A stretch of 64,000 bases of DNA from Marinobacter gudaonensis (lineage in GTDB: Bacteria > Pseudomonadota > Gammaproteobacteria > Pseudomonadales > Oleiphilaceae): positions 434,001 through 498,000 of the forward strand of contig NZ_FOYV01000001.1 of assembly GCF_900115175.1 (NCBI RefSeq), read 5' to 3'. A model generated the notes under the pieces. That model was not told where the DNA came from, ran no database searches, and saw only the letters and a program-made list of their open reading frames with translations. Below are positions 30,523 through 41,876 of the stretch, one piece after another. The translations under genes were made by a program, and so were the position numbers. How positions within the stretch are numbered: the stretch's first letter is position 1; every line of letters starts with the position of its first letter.

Positions 30523-31547
30523 CCTTACGTTCCCTGACGCCCATCCAGCAGCGGCGCCTGCAAAGCTTCCGGAACAACCGTCGGGGGTTCTGGTCGCTGT
30601 GGATATTCCTGGCGCTGTTCGGTCTCTCCCTGGTGGCCGAACTGATTGCCAACGACTCGCCGCTGATCGTGTCCTATCAGGGCGAGCTCTATTTTCCGGT
30701 TGTCGAATCGGTGCCTGAGGAAACCTTCGGAGGGTTTCTGCCAACGGAAGCGAACTACCGGGATCCGTTCATCGCCGAGGAAATCAAGGCCAACGGCTGG
30801 ATGGTATGGCCACCCATCCGGTTCAGCTACGACACCATCAACTACGACCTTGAGGTGCCCTCACCGGCGCCCCCCAGCGCGGAAAACTGGCTAGGCACCG
30901 ATGATCAAGGTCGTGACGTGGCCGCGCGCGTGATCTACGGGTTTCGCATCTCGGTGCTGTTCGGGCTGACGCTCACCATCGCCAGTTGCATTGTGGGCGT
31001 GGTAGTGGGCGCCATCCAGGGCTTTTATGGGGGCAAGGTCGACCTGTTCGGGCAACGATTTATCGAGATCTGGTCAGGATTGCCGGTGCTCTACCTGCTG
31101 ATCATTCTCTCGAGCATTGTGCAGCCGAACTTCTGGTGGTTGCTCGGGATCATGCTGCTGTTTAGCTGGATGGGGCTGGTGGACGTGGTGCGCGCCGAAT
31201 TCCTTCGAGCACGGAACTTCGAATACGTGAAAGCAGCCCGGGCCCTCGGCCTGGGCAATCGAAAAATCATGTTCCGGCATATTCTGCCCAACGCCATGGT
31301 CGCCACTCTGACCTTTCTGCCGTTTATTCTGACAGGCGCAATCACCGGCCTCACGTCACTGGATTTCCTGGGCTTCGGTCTGCCGTCCGGCTCTCCATCG
31401 CTCGGTGAGCTGATCGCACAGGGCAAGGCCAACCTGCACGCTCCCTGGCTTGGTATTTCCGCCTTTGTTTCGCTGTCGCTGATGCTGACCTTGCTGGTGT
31501 TCGTTGGCGAAGCCGTCCGCGATGCCTTTGATCCGAGAAAGAGCTGA
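30519..31547 (+). CDS. yejE: ABC transporter permease, YejE type
   Basis: 342 residues. It starts with GTG at 30519, overlapping the yejB stop by 4 bases. An N-terminal helix (residues ~24-42) and a ~90-residue periplasmic segment with [15 protein letters not shown] precede the permease domain, whose EAA loop is [49 protein letters not shown] is characteristic of the DppC/OppC/YejE group. Confidence 0.9.
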   Translation: MTLRSLTPIQQRRLQSFRNNRRGFWSLWIFLALFGLSLVAELIANDSPLIVSYQGELYFPVVESVPEETFGGFLPTEANYRDPFIAEEIKANGWMVWPPIRFSYDTINYDLEVPSPAPPSAENWLGTDDQGRDVAARVIYGFRISVLFGLTLTIASCIVGVVVGAIQGFYGGKVDLFGQRFIEIWSGLPVLYLLIILSSIVQPNFWWLLGIMLLFSWMGLVDVVRAEFLRARNFEYVKAARALGLGNRKIMFRHILPNAMVATLTFLPFILTGAITGLTSLDFLGFGLPSGSPSLGELIAQGKANLHAPWLGISAFVSLSLMLTLLVFVGEAVRDAFDPRKS

Positions 31548-31548
31548 C

Positions 31549-33153
31549 ATGACCCAATTGCTTGAAATCTCCGATCTGACCATCGCCTTCGACCAGGCTC
31601 CACCCGTGGTGGAATCTCTCTCGCTCTCGATCAGCGAGGGTGAAACCCTGGCCCTTGTTGGTGAAAGCGGCTCCGGAAAGTCCATCTCGGCCCTCTCGAT
31701 TCTCCGGCTTCTCGATGAGCGCCACGTGAGCTATCCAAGGGGAAACATTCAGTATCGCGGGGAGAACCTGCTGGCGGCCAACAGCAAACGCCTGCGCCAG
31801 ATACGCGGTCGGGAAATCGGGATGATCTTCCAGGAGCCCATGACCTCTCTGAACCCCCTGCACACGGTTGAGCGCCAGATTGGCGAAACCCTTGAGCTGC
31901 ACAAGGGCATGCGCGGCAATCAGGCGCGTGTTCGCTGCCTGGAGCTTCTGAACCTCGTGGGTATCCAGAACGCCGAGTCCAAGCTGGGTGCCTATCCGCA
32001 CCAGCTGTCCGGTGGCCAGAAACAGCGGGTGATGATTGCCATGGCACTGGCCAATGAGCCGGACCTGTTGATTGCCGATGAACCGACCACCGCCCTGGAC
32101 GTGACGGTTCAGAAGCAGGTGCTCGAGCTGCTGCGTGACCTGCAGAAAAAGCTGGGCATGGCCATTCTGCTGATCACCCACGACCTGACCATTGTCCGTC
32201 GTTACGCCGACCGGGTTGCCGTCATGGAACAGGGGCAGCTTGTTGAGCAGGCCGATACCCGAACTCTGTTCGAATCGCCGCGCCATCCCTATACCCGAAA
32301 ACTGCTGGATGCCGAACCGCCGGAGGCACCCATCGCCCTGGAGGGCCAGGCCTCACCCCTGCTTTCCGTAACCGACCTCGATGTTCACTTCCCCATTCGC
32401 AGGAACCTGTTCGGCCGTGTGAAGGAATCGTTTCACGCGGTCCAGGCCGCGAGCTTTGACCTCAAGCGCGGGGAGACCCTCGGCATCGTTGGGGAAAGCG
32501 GCAGTGGCAAAACCACCATTGGCCATGCCCTGCTCAAACTGACCGCCAGCACCGGCAGCATTCGACTGGACGGCGAGGAGCTGGCGCGGCTCGACCAGAG
32601 GGCCTTCCGTCCCTGGCGCCGACGAGTCCAGATTGTGTTCCAGGACCCGTTTGGCAGTCTCAGCCCCCGGATGTCAGTGGCGGAGATTATTCGGGAAGGT
32701 CTGGAAATACACGATGCGGACGGTGCCGGGGAGCACGATCACAAAGTTATCCGGGCCCTGAGCGATGTTGGGCTGGACCCGGAGGCGCGGCACCGGTATC
32801 CCCATGAGTTTTCCGGCGGTCAGAGGCAACGAATTGCCATTGCCCGGGCCCTTGTTCTGCAGCCCGACCTGATCATTCTTGACGAGCCCACTTCGGCGCT
32901 CGATCGCACAGTGCAGAAGCAGGTGATTGAGCTGCTGAGGGATATCCAGGCCCGTTATGGTCTAAGCTACATCTTTATCAGCCATGATCTGGCAGTGGTT
33001 CGTGCGCTCAGCCACAAGTTACTTGTGCTTCAGCACGGCCAGATCGTGGAATACGGTAACGCTGCCGACATTTTTCAGGCGCCTCGCCGTGACTACACGC
33101 GCGAGCTGCTCAGTGCGGCGTTTTTCTACCAGGACACCACTACGACTATTTGA
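31549..33153 (+). CDS. yejF: ABC transporter ATP-binding protein, YejF type (two nucleotide-binding domains)
   Basis: 534 residues with two fused ATPase domains. The first has Walker A GESGSGKS at 38-45, signature [15 protein letters not shown] and Walker [13 protein letters not shown]. The second, starting near residue 265, has GESGSGKTT (~313), signature [15 protein letters not shown] and [12 protein letters not shown]. Fused NBDs are normal for YejF. An in-frame start at 31504 lies inside yejE; the ATG at 31549, 1 base after the yejE stop, is used. It completes the four-gene import complex at the inner membrane. Confidence 0.93.
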   Translation: MTQLLEISDLTIAFDQAPPVVESLSLSISEGETLALVGESGSGKSISALSILRLLDERHVSYPRGNIQYRGENLLAANSKRLRQIRGREIGMIFQEPMTSLNPLHTVERQIGETLELHKGMRGNQARVRCLELLNLVGIQNAESKLGAYPHQLSGGQKQRVMIAMALANEPDLLIADEPTTALDVTVQKQVLELLRDLQKKLGMAILLITHDLTIVRRYADRVAVMEQGQLVEQADTRTLFESPRHPYTRKLLDAEPPEAPIALEGQASPLLSVTDLDVHFPIRRNLFGRVKESFHAVQAASFDLKRGETLGIVGESGSGKTTIGHALLKLTASTGSIRLDGEELARLDQRAFRPWRRRVQIVFQDPFGSLSPRMSVAEIIREGLEIHDADGAGEHDHKVIRALSDVGLDPEARHRYPHEFSGGQRQRIAIARALVLQPDLIILDEPTSALDRTVQKQVIELLRDIQARYGLSYIFISHDLAVVRALSHKLLVLQHGQIVEYGNAADIFQAPRRDYTRELLSAAFFYQDTTTTI

Positions 33154-33219
33154 GCGTTACCCCGGGCCCCTGAGTTCGGGGATAATGCACCAAAATCAGG
33201 AACACAGGGAGAACGACCC

Positions 33220-34005
33220 ATGGGAATCCTCAGTGGCAAGAAAGCACTGATCGTTGGCGTAGCCAGCAAACTGTCCATTGCCTACGGCATCGCGGATGCC
33301 TTCGCCCGTGAAGGCGCGGAGCTGGCGTTTACCTACCAGAACGAAAAGCTGCAACCCCGTGTAGAAAAATTTGCGGAAGGCTGGGGTAGCAAACTGACCT
33401 TCCCCTGTGACGTAGCCAAGGACGACGAAATCGAAAACGTGTTCAAGGAACTGGCGAAGCACTGGGACCACGTCGATATCATTGTTCACGCGGTGGGTTA
33501 TGCCCCGGCCCACGAGCTTGACGGCAATTACGTGGACGTCACCACCCGGGAAGGCTTCCGGATTGCCCATGACATCAGCTCCTACAGCTTTGTTGCACTG
33601 GCCAAAGCCGCCCGTGGCATGCTGCACGAAGGCAGCTCCCTGCTCACCCTGAGCTACCTGGGGGCAGAGCGTGTGCTGCAGAACTACAATGTGATGGGAC
33701 TGGCCAAGGCTTCTCTGGAAGCTAACGTTCGCTACATGGCCTCAAGCCTCGGCCGCGACGGCATTCGCGTGAACGGCATCTCGGCCGGCCCGATCAAGAC
33801 CCTGGCGGCCTCCGGCATCAAGAGCTTCCGCAAGATGCTTGCCGAGAACGCCAAGCGTGCCCCGCTTCGCCGTAACGTGACCATTGACGAAGTGGGCAAC
33901 GCCGCCGCGTTCCTCGGCTCGGACATGGCCAGCGGTATTACCGGTGAGATCATGTACGTGGACGCCGGTTTCAATATCACCGGTATGGCCGAACTGGAAG
34001 AATAA
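33220..34005 (+). CDS. fabI: Enoyl-[acyl-carrier-protein] reductase (NADH), FabI
   Basis: 261 residues. It reduces trans-2-enoyl-ACP in the last step of each fatty-acid elongation cycle. The catalytic Y156 and K163 ([11 protein letters not shown]), the second Tyr Y146, and G93 in AVGYAP are at the same numbers as in E. coli FabI, the triclosan target. The NADH site is [20 protein letters not shown]-like AGGGAG lies 8 bases before the ATG. A strong bidirectional terminator follows. Confidence 0.96.
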   Translation: MGILSGKKALIVGVASKLSIAYGIADAFAREGAELAFTYQNEKLQPRVEKFAEGWGSKLTFPCDVAKDDEIENVFKELAKHWDHVDIIVHAVGYAPAHELDGNYVDVTTREGFRIAHDISSYSFVALAKAARGMLHEGSSLLTLSYLGAERVLQNYNVMGLAKASLEANVRYMASSLGRDGIRVNGISAGPIKTLAASGIKSFRKMLAENAKRAPLRRNVTIDEVGNAAAFLGSDMASGITGEIMYVDAGFNITGMAELEE

Positions 34006-34032
34006 CAGCAGCTGTTACCGACTGAAGAAAGC

Positions 34033-34059
34033 AAAAAGCCGGCATCATGCCGGCTTTTT
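34033..34059. terminator. Bidirectional Rho-independent terminator
   Basis: AAAAAGCCGGCA and TGCCGGCTTTTT form an almost perfect palindrome with a 3-base loop. It can end both fabI (plus) and the PilZ gene (minus), which converge here. Confidence 0.85.
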
Positions 34060-34097
34060 CGTGTTCAGGTAGGTTGCCCGAAGCGCTGGGCGAGTGC

Positions 34098-34502
34098 TCA
34101 GCCCTGCTCCATTGCGAGGGCAACGGCCTCCACCCACTCGACATAGGCGGTGTCATCGGACTCGATGATTCTGACGCCAACCAGGAACGCCTGTTCATGA
34201 GGGCGACACCAGACCACCTCAACCATCAACAGAAAGGGTTCGCGGTGGTTGCCGAGGAACACCCTTGCCGGTAACAGCGCATCCAGAGACAGAGGTTCGG
34301 CCGCGGTAAGGCACAGCCCGCCGGCAGAGATATCCCGAATGCCGCAAACCAGATCCCTACTGTCGGAGGAGGTCTTGTCGGGCTCCCCGGATTCCAGCTC
34401 CAGGATGGCTCGAGCGCGGGCGGTGAGGCGATAACTGCTCCTGTTGTCCTGATCGACCTGAGGTTCGTTGCCCGTACCAAAACTGTAGTCGTTGTCTGCC
34501 AT
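34098..34502 (-). CDS. PilZ domain protein
   Basis: 134 residues. The c-di-GMP-binding signature is present: RSSYR (R21, R25; the classic RxxxR) and DISAGGL (D57, S59, G62; D/NxSxxG). A short acidic N-terminus precedes it, and the C-terminal beta-barrel strands VVWCRPHEQAFLVGVRI follow. It should bind c-di-GMP and act on a partner; candidates are the DUF1631 protein encoded 24 bases upstream or the pilus system (fimL, fimV in this window). Start at the ATG at 34502. Confidence 0.85.
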   Translation of the reverse strand: MADNDYSFGTGNEPQVDQDNRSSYRLTARARAILELESGEPDKTSSDSRDLVCGIRDISAGGLCLTAAEPLSLDALLPARVFLGNHREPFLLMVEVVWCRPHEQAFLVGVRIIESDDTAYVEWVEAVALAMEQG

Positions 34503-34526
34503 GTTGCTCTTCCTGCACTGCCAGGC

Positions 34527-36320
34527 TCAGTTACGGCCAACACGAATGCGGCCAACGACCCGGCTCAGGGTATCATCAAACTCCGCGGAGGTTCCCAGAA
34601 CCCGGATTTTTCCGGCGACGATGCCGGCCACCAGGTCGTCTTCAAGGAATTCTCGCCGATTCAAACCAAGCCGGTCCACAAAGACCAGTTTTCTTGAGGC
34701 GTTGATGCGAACCGCCAGCTTGAGCCGGGCGGCATCCGACCCGGGCTCCCCGGACTCTACCACAATCCAGCCACCCAGCTTGATGCCGGCCACCTGCTTC
34801 TCGGCGAGCAAGGTTCGCTCTTTGAGGATTCGCGCCTGTTCTGCCTCTTCATCTGCAATTCTGCGAGCTTCCGCCTCCTGCCGCTGGCGCTCCAGCTCGG
34901 CCTCGCGTTCCGCCTCCTGGGCTTTTCGTCGAGCCTCTTCGGCTTCTTGCTGGCGCCGCAGCTCCTCGGCCCTGGCCCTCGCTGCCTCAGCCGCCTTTTC
35001 TCGCTGCTTACGCTGCTTCTCGCACACGTTCGCCAGCAATTCCACGGTCTCTGAAAGCACCTGTCCGAAAGGGGTCATTTTGGGGAGTGGACGGAGCTGG
35101 TTGCGATCAAGTGCCGCCTGGAATTCCGACCATGGCTGGACGCCCAGCTTCACCCCGGCGCCATTGGTCCAGAGAATTTCGGCGGAATCCGCCAGGAAGG
35201 CAAAGCAAAAACGGCGCTGTTCGCGCGCACCTTCACCTTCCACGAACCAATGCCCCTCAACCGCCTGGTACGTGTCCCGGGCAGGCAGTTCAAATTCTAG
35301 CCAACGGGAGTCCCACTGGAACTGTCCCGCCTCGTCCAGAGCGTCCACGAGCTCCGGAGTCTCGCCGCGCAGACGCGACACCATAACCGACTCAATCCCC
35401 GCCAGGGCCTCGCCCGGCAGGTCCGTCTTGTAGACCTTCTTCCAGACATCGAGAATGCGGTCGCCGATTTGCTCTCCCACATGGTAGAGCCGGTTTCTGT
35501 CCTGGTCGGACAGCGACGGATCCCCTATCCACACCAGCCACTCGAGCAGTTTGCTGCCATGCCGGAAGGTTTCGCCCTTCAGACCACCTTCCCATACGGC
35601 CTGTTTGATCAGGCTCTGCCAGTAATCCAGGATAAACCGAACAATCGGTATGGGCAGATCTCTACTCTGCAATGCCCGACCCACCAGCGCCCTTGCGGTC
35701 TGGTCTGCCCGGCGCTGTCTTGCGGCGCCCTGTTCGGTTTCCAGCAGTCGCTGGCGGAGTTTTTCGGCCTGGGAATTGCGTTTTTCCGCGTCTGCCTCCC
35801 ATTGCCGGCAAAACACCTCGACCGGCGCGGTACTGCCTTCCTCGAAGCTGGCAGACACAGCGATTACCAGCGCGTCGAGCTGATCCAGCAGAACCCGCGC
35901 GGAACGACCTCCGGACTCGCTCCAGCCGCGCCATTCCTGGAGACTGTCGAGCCAGGCCACGAGCGGCTCACTGAACGCTTTCTTGCCCTCGAGGTTCATT
36001 CGCCAGGCCAGGTAGAAACGTAACCGCGCGATGCGTCGGGCCAGCGTTGGGTGCAGCCCGCTGGTTTTGAGAAACACATCCATGATGCGGTCCGCCACAT
36101 AGGCCGCGTTGACCTGGCGTGCCGACCACTCCAGATGGACCGAACGAATCACGTGGGTTACTCGCTCGTCACGCTGCTCCGACCAGCAGGAAATCAGCAG
36201 CGGCCGCCAGTCGCTGACCGCTTCGGGCTCAAGCCTGCCCGCAGGATACGGCAGATCCGGGACCCGTATACCGGCGAGAACGTCGTCAATCCGACCGGAA
36301 ACCACTTTATTCGTGGGCAC
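34527..36320 (-). CDS. DUF1631 family protein
   Basis: 597 residues, no signal peptide, starting with GTG. The N-terminal ~430 residues are helical (ARVLLDQLDALVIAVSASFEE, VRFILDYWQSLIKQAV). Residues ~435-520 are a long charged coiled coil of Glu-Ala-Arg repeats, and a C-terminal beta-rich block ends the protein (GGWIVVESGEPGSDAARLKLAVRINASRKLVFVDRLGLN). This last block is typical of DUF1631 proteins and resembles a PilZ-like beta-barrel. Function unknown; the PilZ gene follows 24 bases later, suggesting c-di-GMP-linked action. Confidence 0.78.
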   Translation of the reverse strand: MPTNKVVSGRIDDVLAGIRVPDLPYPAGRLEPEAVSDWRPLLISCWSEQRDERVTHVIRSVHLEWSARQVNAAYVADRIMDVFLKTSGLHPTLARRIARLRFYLAWRMNLEGKKAFSEPLVAWLDSLQEWRGWSESGGRSARVLLDQLDALVIAVSASFEEGSTAPVEVFCRQWEADAEKRNSQAEKLRQRLLETEQGAARQRRADQTARALVGRALQSRDLPIPIVRFILDYWQSLIKQAVWEGGLKGETFRHGSKLLEWLVWIGDPSLSDQDRNRLYHVGEQIGDRILDVWKKVYKTDLPGEALAGIESVMVSRLRGETPELVDALDEAGQFQWDSRWLEFELPARDTYQAVEGHWFVEGEGAREQRRFCFAFLADSAEILWTNGAGVKLGVQPWSEFQAALDRNQLRPLPKMTPFGQVLSETVELLANVCEKQRKQREKAAEAARARAEELRRQQEAEEARRKAQEAEREAELERQRQEAEARRIADEEAEQARILKERTLLAEKQVAGIKLGGWIVVESGEPGSDAARLKLAVRINASRKLVFVDRLGLNRREFLEDDLVAGIVAGKIRVLGTSAEFDDTLSRVVGRIRVGRN

Positions 36321-36542
36321 TTTTTTCAGTCTCTGGCTTTGTTCTCGATCTGTTTAGCGACATCCGTTCCTCATACTCAAGAAGCGTTGAAAAGGCCCAG
36401 TAAATAACGCAGTATAACCAACTCGCCGGGGTTTACCGCAACCGTGTACCGGCGCTCATCGAGCCAAATTGACACGCTGTTGGCGCAGGCTGAAGGGCAC
36501 CCACCAGCAGTGACTACGATCAGAATCGGGAAGCAGAACAAC

Positions 36543-37619
36543 ATGTCGGGCAACAAACTTGAGAATCTGAACGTGGCGAGCCAGGAAACACTGATTACTC
36601 CTGAGGCGCTGAAAAAGGAGATGCCGCTCTCCGAGAAGGCCGCGGACACCGTCGCCAAAGGCCGGCAGGCCATCTACGACATCATGGACGGCAAGGACCA
36701 TCGCCTGTTCGTGGTGGTTGGCCCCTGCTCCATCCACGACGTTGAGGCGGCTCGCGACTACGCCACTCGCCTGAAGAAACTCGCTGATGAAGTCAGCGAT
36801 ACCCTGCTGATCGTTATGCGTGTCTATTTCGAAAAGCCACGGACAACCGTTGGCTGGAAAGGTCTGATCAACGACCCGCACCTGAACGACACCTTTGATA
36901 TCGAACAGGGCCTGCACATTGGCCGTCGGTTACTGCTGGACATCAATGAACTGGGCCTGCCGGCAGCAACAGAGGCGCTGGATCCGATTTCGCCCCAGTA
37001 CCTGCAGGACACCATTGCCTGGTCTGCCATCGGCGCCCGTACCACCGAGTCTCAGACCCACCGCGAAATGAGCAGCGGTCTGTCCATGGCGATCGGCTTC
37101 AAGAACGGTACCGACGGCAGTCTCGACGTGGCGGTGAACGCCATGAAATCAGTATCACACCCGCACAGTTTCCTCGGCATCGACCAGCAGGGCCAGGTGG
37201 CCATCATCCGTACCAAGGGCAACAACTACGGGCACGTGGTACTGCGCGGCGGTGGTGGCAAACCCAACTATGATTCGGTCAGCGTAGCGCTCTGCGAGCA
37301 GGCGCTGGAGAAGTCCGGCCTGCGCAAGTCCATCATGATCGACTGCAGCCACGCCAACTCCAGCAAGGACCCGGCTATTCAGCCGCTGGTAATGCAGGAC
37401 GTCACCCACCAGATTCTGGAAGGCAATTCGTCCATTCAGAGCCTGATGGTAGAGAGCAATATCAACTGGGGTAACCAGTCGATTCCGGACAACCTGGCAG
37501 ACCTGAAGTACGGGGTTTCCATCACAGACGCCTGCATCGACTGGCCGACCACTGAAAAGGCCATTCGGGACATGCGGGAGAAACTCAAAGACGTGCTGCC
37601 CAAGCGCAAGGTTGGCTGA
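36543..37619 (+). CDS. aroG: 3-deoxy-7-phosphoheptulonate synthase (DAHP synthase)
   Basis: 358 residues, class I AroAI-beta type. It condenses phosphoenolpyruvate and erythrose-4-phosphate, the entry step of the shikimate pathway. FVVVGPCSIHD (C62 is a metal ligand), RVYFEKPRTTVGWKGLINDPHLND, GARTTESQTHREMSSGLSMAIGFKNGTDG and SIMIDCSHANS are all conserved. Which amino acid inhibits it cannot be read from the sequence with confidence. A longer frame from 36444 exists, but the ATG at 36543 gives the usual length. It converges with cobA. Confidence 0.93.
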   Translation: MSGNKLENLNVASQETLITPEALKKEMPLSEKAADTVAKGRQAIYDIMDGKDHRLFVVVGPCSIHDVEAARDYATRLKKLADEVSDTLLIVMRVYFEKPRTTVGWKGLINDPHLNDTFDIEQGLHIGRRLLLDINELGLPAATEALDPISPQYLQDTIAWSAIGARTTESQTHREMSSGLSMAIGFKNGTDGSLDVAVNAMKSVSHPHSFLGIDQQGQVAIIRTKGNNYGHVVLRGGGGKPNYDSVSVALCEQALEKSGLRKSIMIDCSHANSSKDPAIQPLVMQDVTHQILEGNSSIQSLMVESNINWGNQSIPDNLADLKYGVSITDACIDWPTTEKAIRDMREKLKDVLPKRKVG

Positions 37620-37648
37620 GGCCTCCCGCACAAACCAGTCGGGGAGCT

Positions 37649-39861
<2,213 letters not shown>

Positions 39862-41199
39862 TCAGCGGTAACGCTTGTTGGCGCTCTCTGCGTTCCGGGT
39901 ATCGAGGCGCTGGCGCTTCTCCGCCAGCTTGATTTCCAGGCCCCTGTCCACCGGCTGATAGTAGCGACGCTGGTGGATGGCCTCCGGGAGGTAGGATTCG
40001 CCGGCGGCAAAGGCGTCCGGCTCATCGTGGGCGTAGCGGTAACTGTCGCCATGGCCCATGCTTTTCATAAGTTTGGTGGGGGCATTACGCAGGTGTATTG
40101 GCACCTCGTAGTCCGGATCTTTGCGAATGTCGGCCATGCACTGGTTGAAGGCCTTGTAAACCGCATTGCTCTTGGGCGCCAGAGCCAGGTAGGTGACTGC
40201 CTGGGCCAGAGCCAGCTCACCCTCCGGAGAACCCAGCCGCTCCTGTGCCTCCCAGGCATCCATGCTGAGCTGGAGCGCGCGGGGATCGGCATTGCCGATG
40301 TCCTCGCTGGCAATCCGCACCAGACGACGGGCCACGTAGAGCGGATCACAGCCGCCATCGAGCATCCGGCACAACCAGTAAAGCGAACCGTCCGGATCGG
40401 ACCCACGGACAGATTTGTGCAGTGCGGAGATCTGATCGTAGAAAACGTCACCGCCTTTATCGAACCGACGCAGGCTTGTCTGCATCACCTGCTCGAGGTG
40501 CTCGGCGGTCACGCGTTCGACACCTGAAGCGTCCGGCTCTGCCAGATCAGCGGCCACCTCCAGAATATTGAGAGCCCTGCGGGCGTCGCCGCCGGAAGCC
40601 GAGGCCATCACCGTAAGAACGCTCTCCTCCACCGACAGCTTTCCCCCAAATCCCTCTTCGGAAGTCAGGGCACGACGCAGCAATTTGAGGATATCGTCTT
40701 CCTCGAGATTCTTCAGGACGTAGACACGGGTGCGGGACAACAGGGCGCTGTTCAGTTCGAAGGAGGGGTTCTCGGTGGTGGCACCGACAAAAATAAAGGT
40801 GCCATCCTCGATGTGCGGCAGGAAGGCATCCTGCTGGCTCTTGTTGAAACGATGCACCTCATCCACGAAGAGCAGCGTGTCGCGGCCCTGAGACTGCTTT
40901 CGGTTACGGGCGCGTTCGACTACGGCACGGATCTCCTTGACGCCACTGAGCACGGCTGAGACGGTCTCAAAGCTCAGATCGCTGACATTGGCGAGGAGTT
41001 GGGCAAACGTGGTTTTACCAACGCCCGGTGGCCCCCAGAGGATCATCGAATGCAGCTGACCCTGTTCCACGGCCCGCCTCAGAGGCTTGCCCGGGCCCAC
41101 CAGATGGGCCTGGCCCACGTAGTCATCCAGCGTTACCGGACGCATCCTGGAGGCCAGTGGCCGGAAGCCCGACGCCTCCGCGAACAGGCTGTCCTGCAT
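39862..41199 (-). CDS. rarA: Replication-associated recombination protein A (MgsA/RarA family)
   Basis: 445 residues, AAA+ ATPase of the clamp-loader group. Walker A is GPPGVGKTT (56-64) and Walker B is [23 protein letters not shown]. The C-terminal tetramerisation region includes [37 protein letters not shown]. RarA acts at stalled forks. Its ATG overlaps the lolA stop by one base, so the two are co-translated. The order serS-rarA-lolA-ftsK matches Pseudomonas. Confidence 0.95.
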   Translation of the reverse strand: MQDSLFAEASGFRPLASRMRPVTLDDYVGQAHLVGPGKPLRRAVEQGQLHSMILWGPPGVGKTTFAQLLANVSDLSFETVSAVLSGVKEIRAVVERARNRKQSQGRDTLLFVDEVHRFNKSQQDAFLPHIEDGTFIFVGATTENPSFELNSALLSRTRVYVLKNLEEDDILKLLRRALTSEEGFGGKLSVEESVLTVMASASGGDARRALNILEVAADLAEPDASGVERVTAEHLEQVMQTSLRRFDKGGDVFYDQISALHKSVRGSDPDGSLYWLCRMLDGGCDPLYVARRLVRIASEDIGNADPRALQLSMDAWEAQERLGSPEGELALAQAVTYLALAPKSNAVYKAFNQCMADIRKDPDYEVPIHLRNAPTKLMKSMGHGDSYRYAHDEPDAFAAGESYLPEAIHQRRYYQPVDRGLEIKLAEKRQRLDTRNAESANKRYR

Positions 41200-41864
41200 C
41201 AGGCTCCGTCCCGAATGATATCCACACCCTCCGGGTACTCAAGGGTGAAGGCGCTGGCCTCAACGGGCTCGTTCAAGCGAATGTCGTCGAAACTGAGGAT
41301 ACTGAGCTGTCCCAGGGAATCCTGCATCCGCATCTCCTGGAGTTCACCGTCGAAGAAGGTCAGGCGCAGCGACGTGAACAGAGAGTCCGGGCTGCGGGGC
41401 TCCAGTGTGTATTCCCGGGTATGTTCACCCATGCTGCGACCGGAAACCCGGTAGGTTTTTTCGAGGTCATCCACCTCACCGCTGAGCAGCAGCGCGGGTG
41501 TGGACTGAACGCGGTCGTCAAGGTCGTGGACGGTAACCTGCTCAAGGTCCGGGTCATAGACTTCCACGGTGTCGCCATCACTGACGATAAACTGCGAGAG
41601 AGGCGCGCTGGTCTCCCAGTAGAACATCCCTGGGCGTTTGGCCTTGAGCGAGCCACGGGTTTCCTGAACCCGGTTACCGTTTTCATTCACTACAATCTGA
41701 ATGAAGTCCGCCTGATAGGACTGGTAGCTCTCAAGAACACGAGCAAGCTCATCAGCGCCGAGTTTCACACCATCCGCCTTGGCGGGTTCGGCGGCAACAA
41801 CCGGAGTAGCCATCATCGCCAGTGCCAGTAGGGTAAACAGGGATTTCAGGAAGGACTGTCCCAT
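41199..41864 (-). CDS. lolA: Outer-membrane lipoprotein carrier protein LolA
   Basis: 221 residues with a Sec signal peptide (first ~24 residues, ending VVAA). The mature part is the LolA half-barrel: [46 protein letters not shown] and [14 protein letters not shown]. LolA ferries lipoproteins across the periplasm from LolCDE to LolB. It starts 12 bases after the ftsK stop. Confidence 0.94.
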   Translation of the reverse strand: MGQSFLKSLFTLLALAMMATPVVAAEPAKADGVKLGADELARVLESYQSYQADFIQIVVNENGNRVQETRGSLKAKRPGMFYWETSAPLSQFIVSDGDTVEVYDPDLEQVTVHDLDDRVQSTPALLLSGEVDDLEKTYRVSGRSMGEHTREYTLEPRSPDSLFTSLRLTFFDGELQEMRMQDSLGQLSILSFDDIRLNEPVEASAFTLEYPEGVDIIRDGA

Positions 41865-41876
41865 AGGTGTTTGCTC

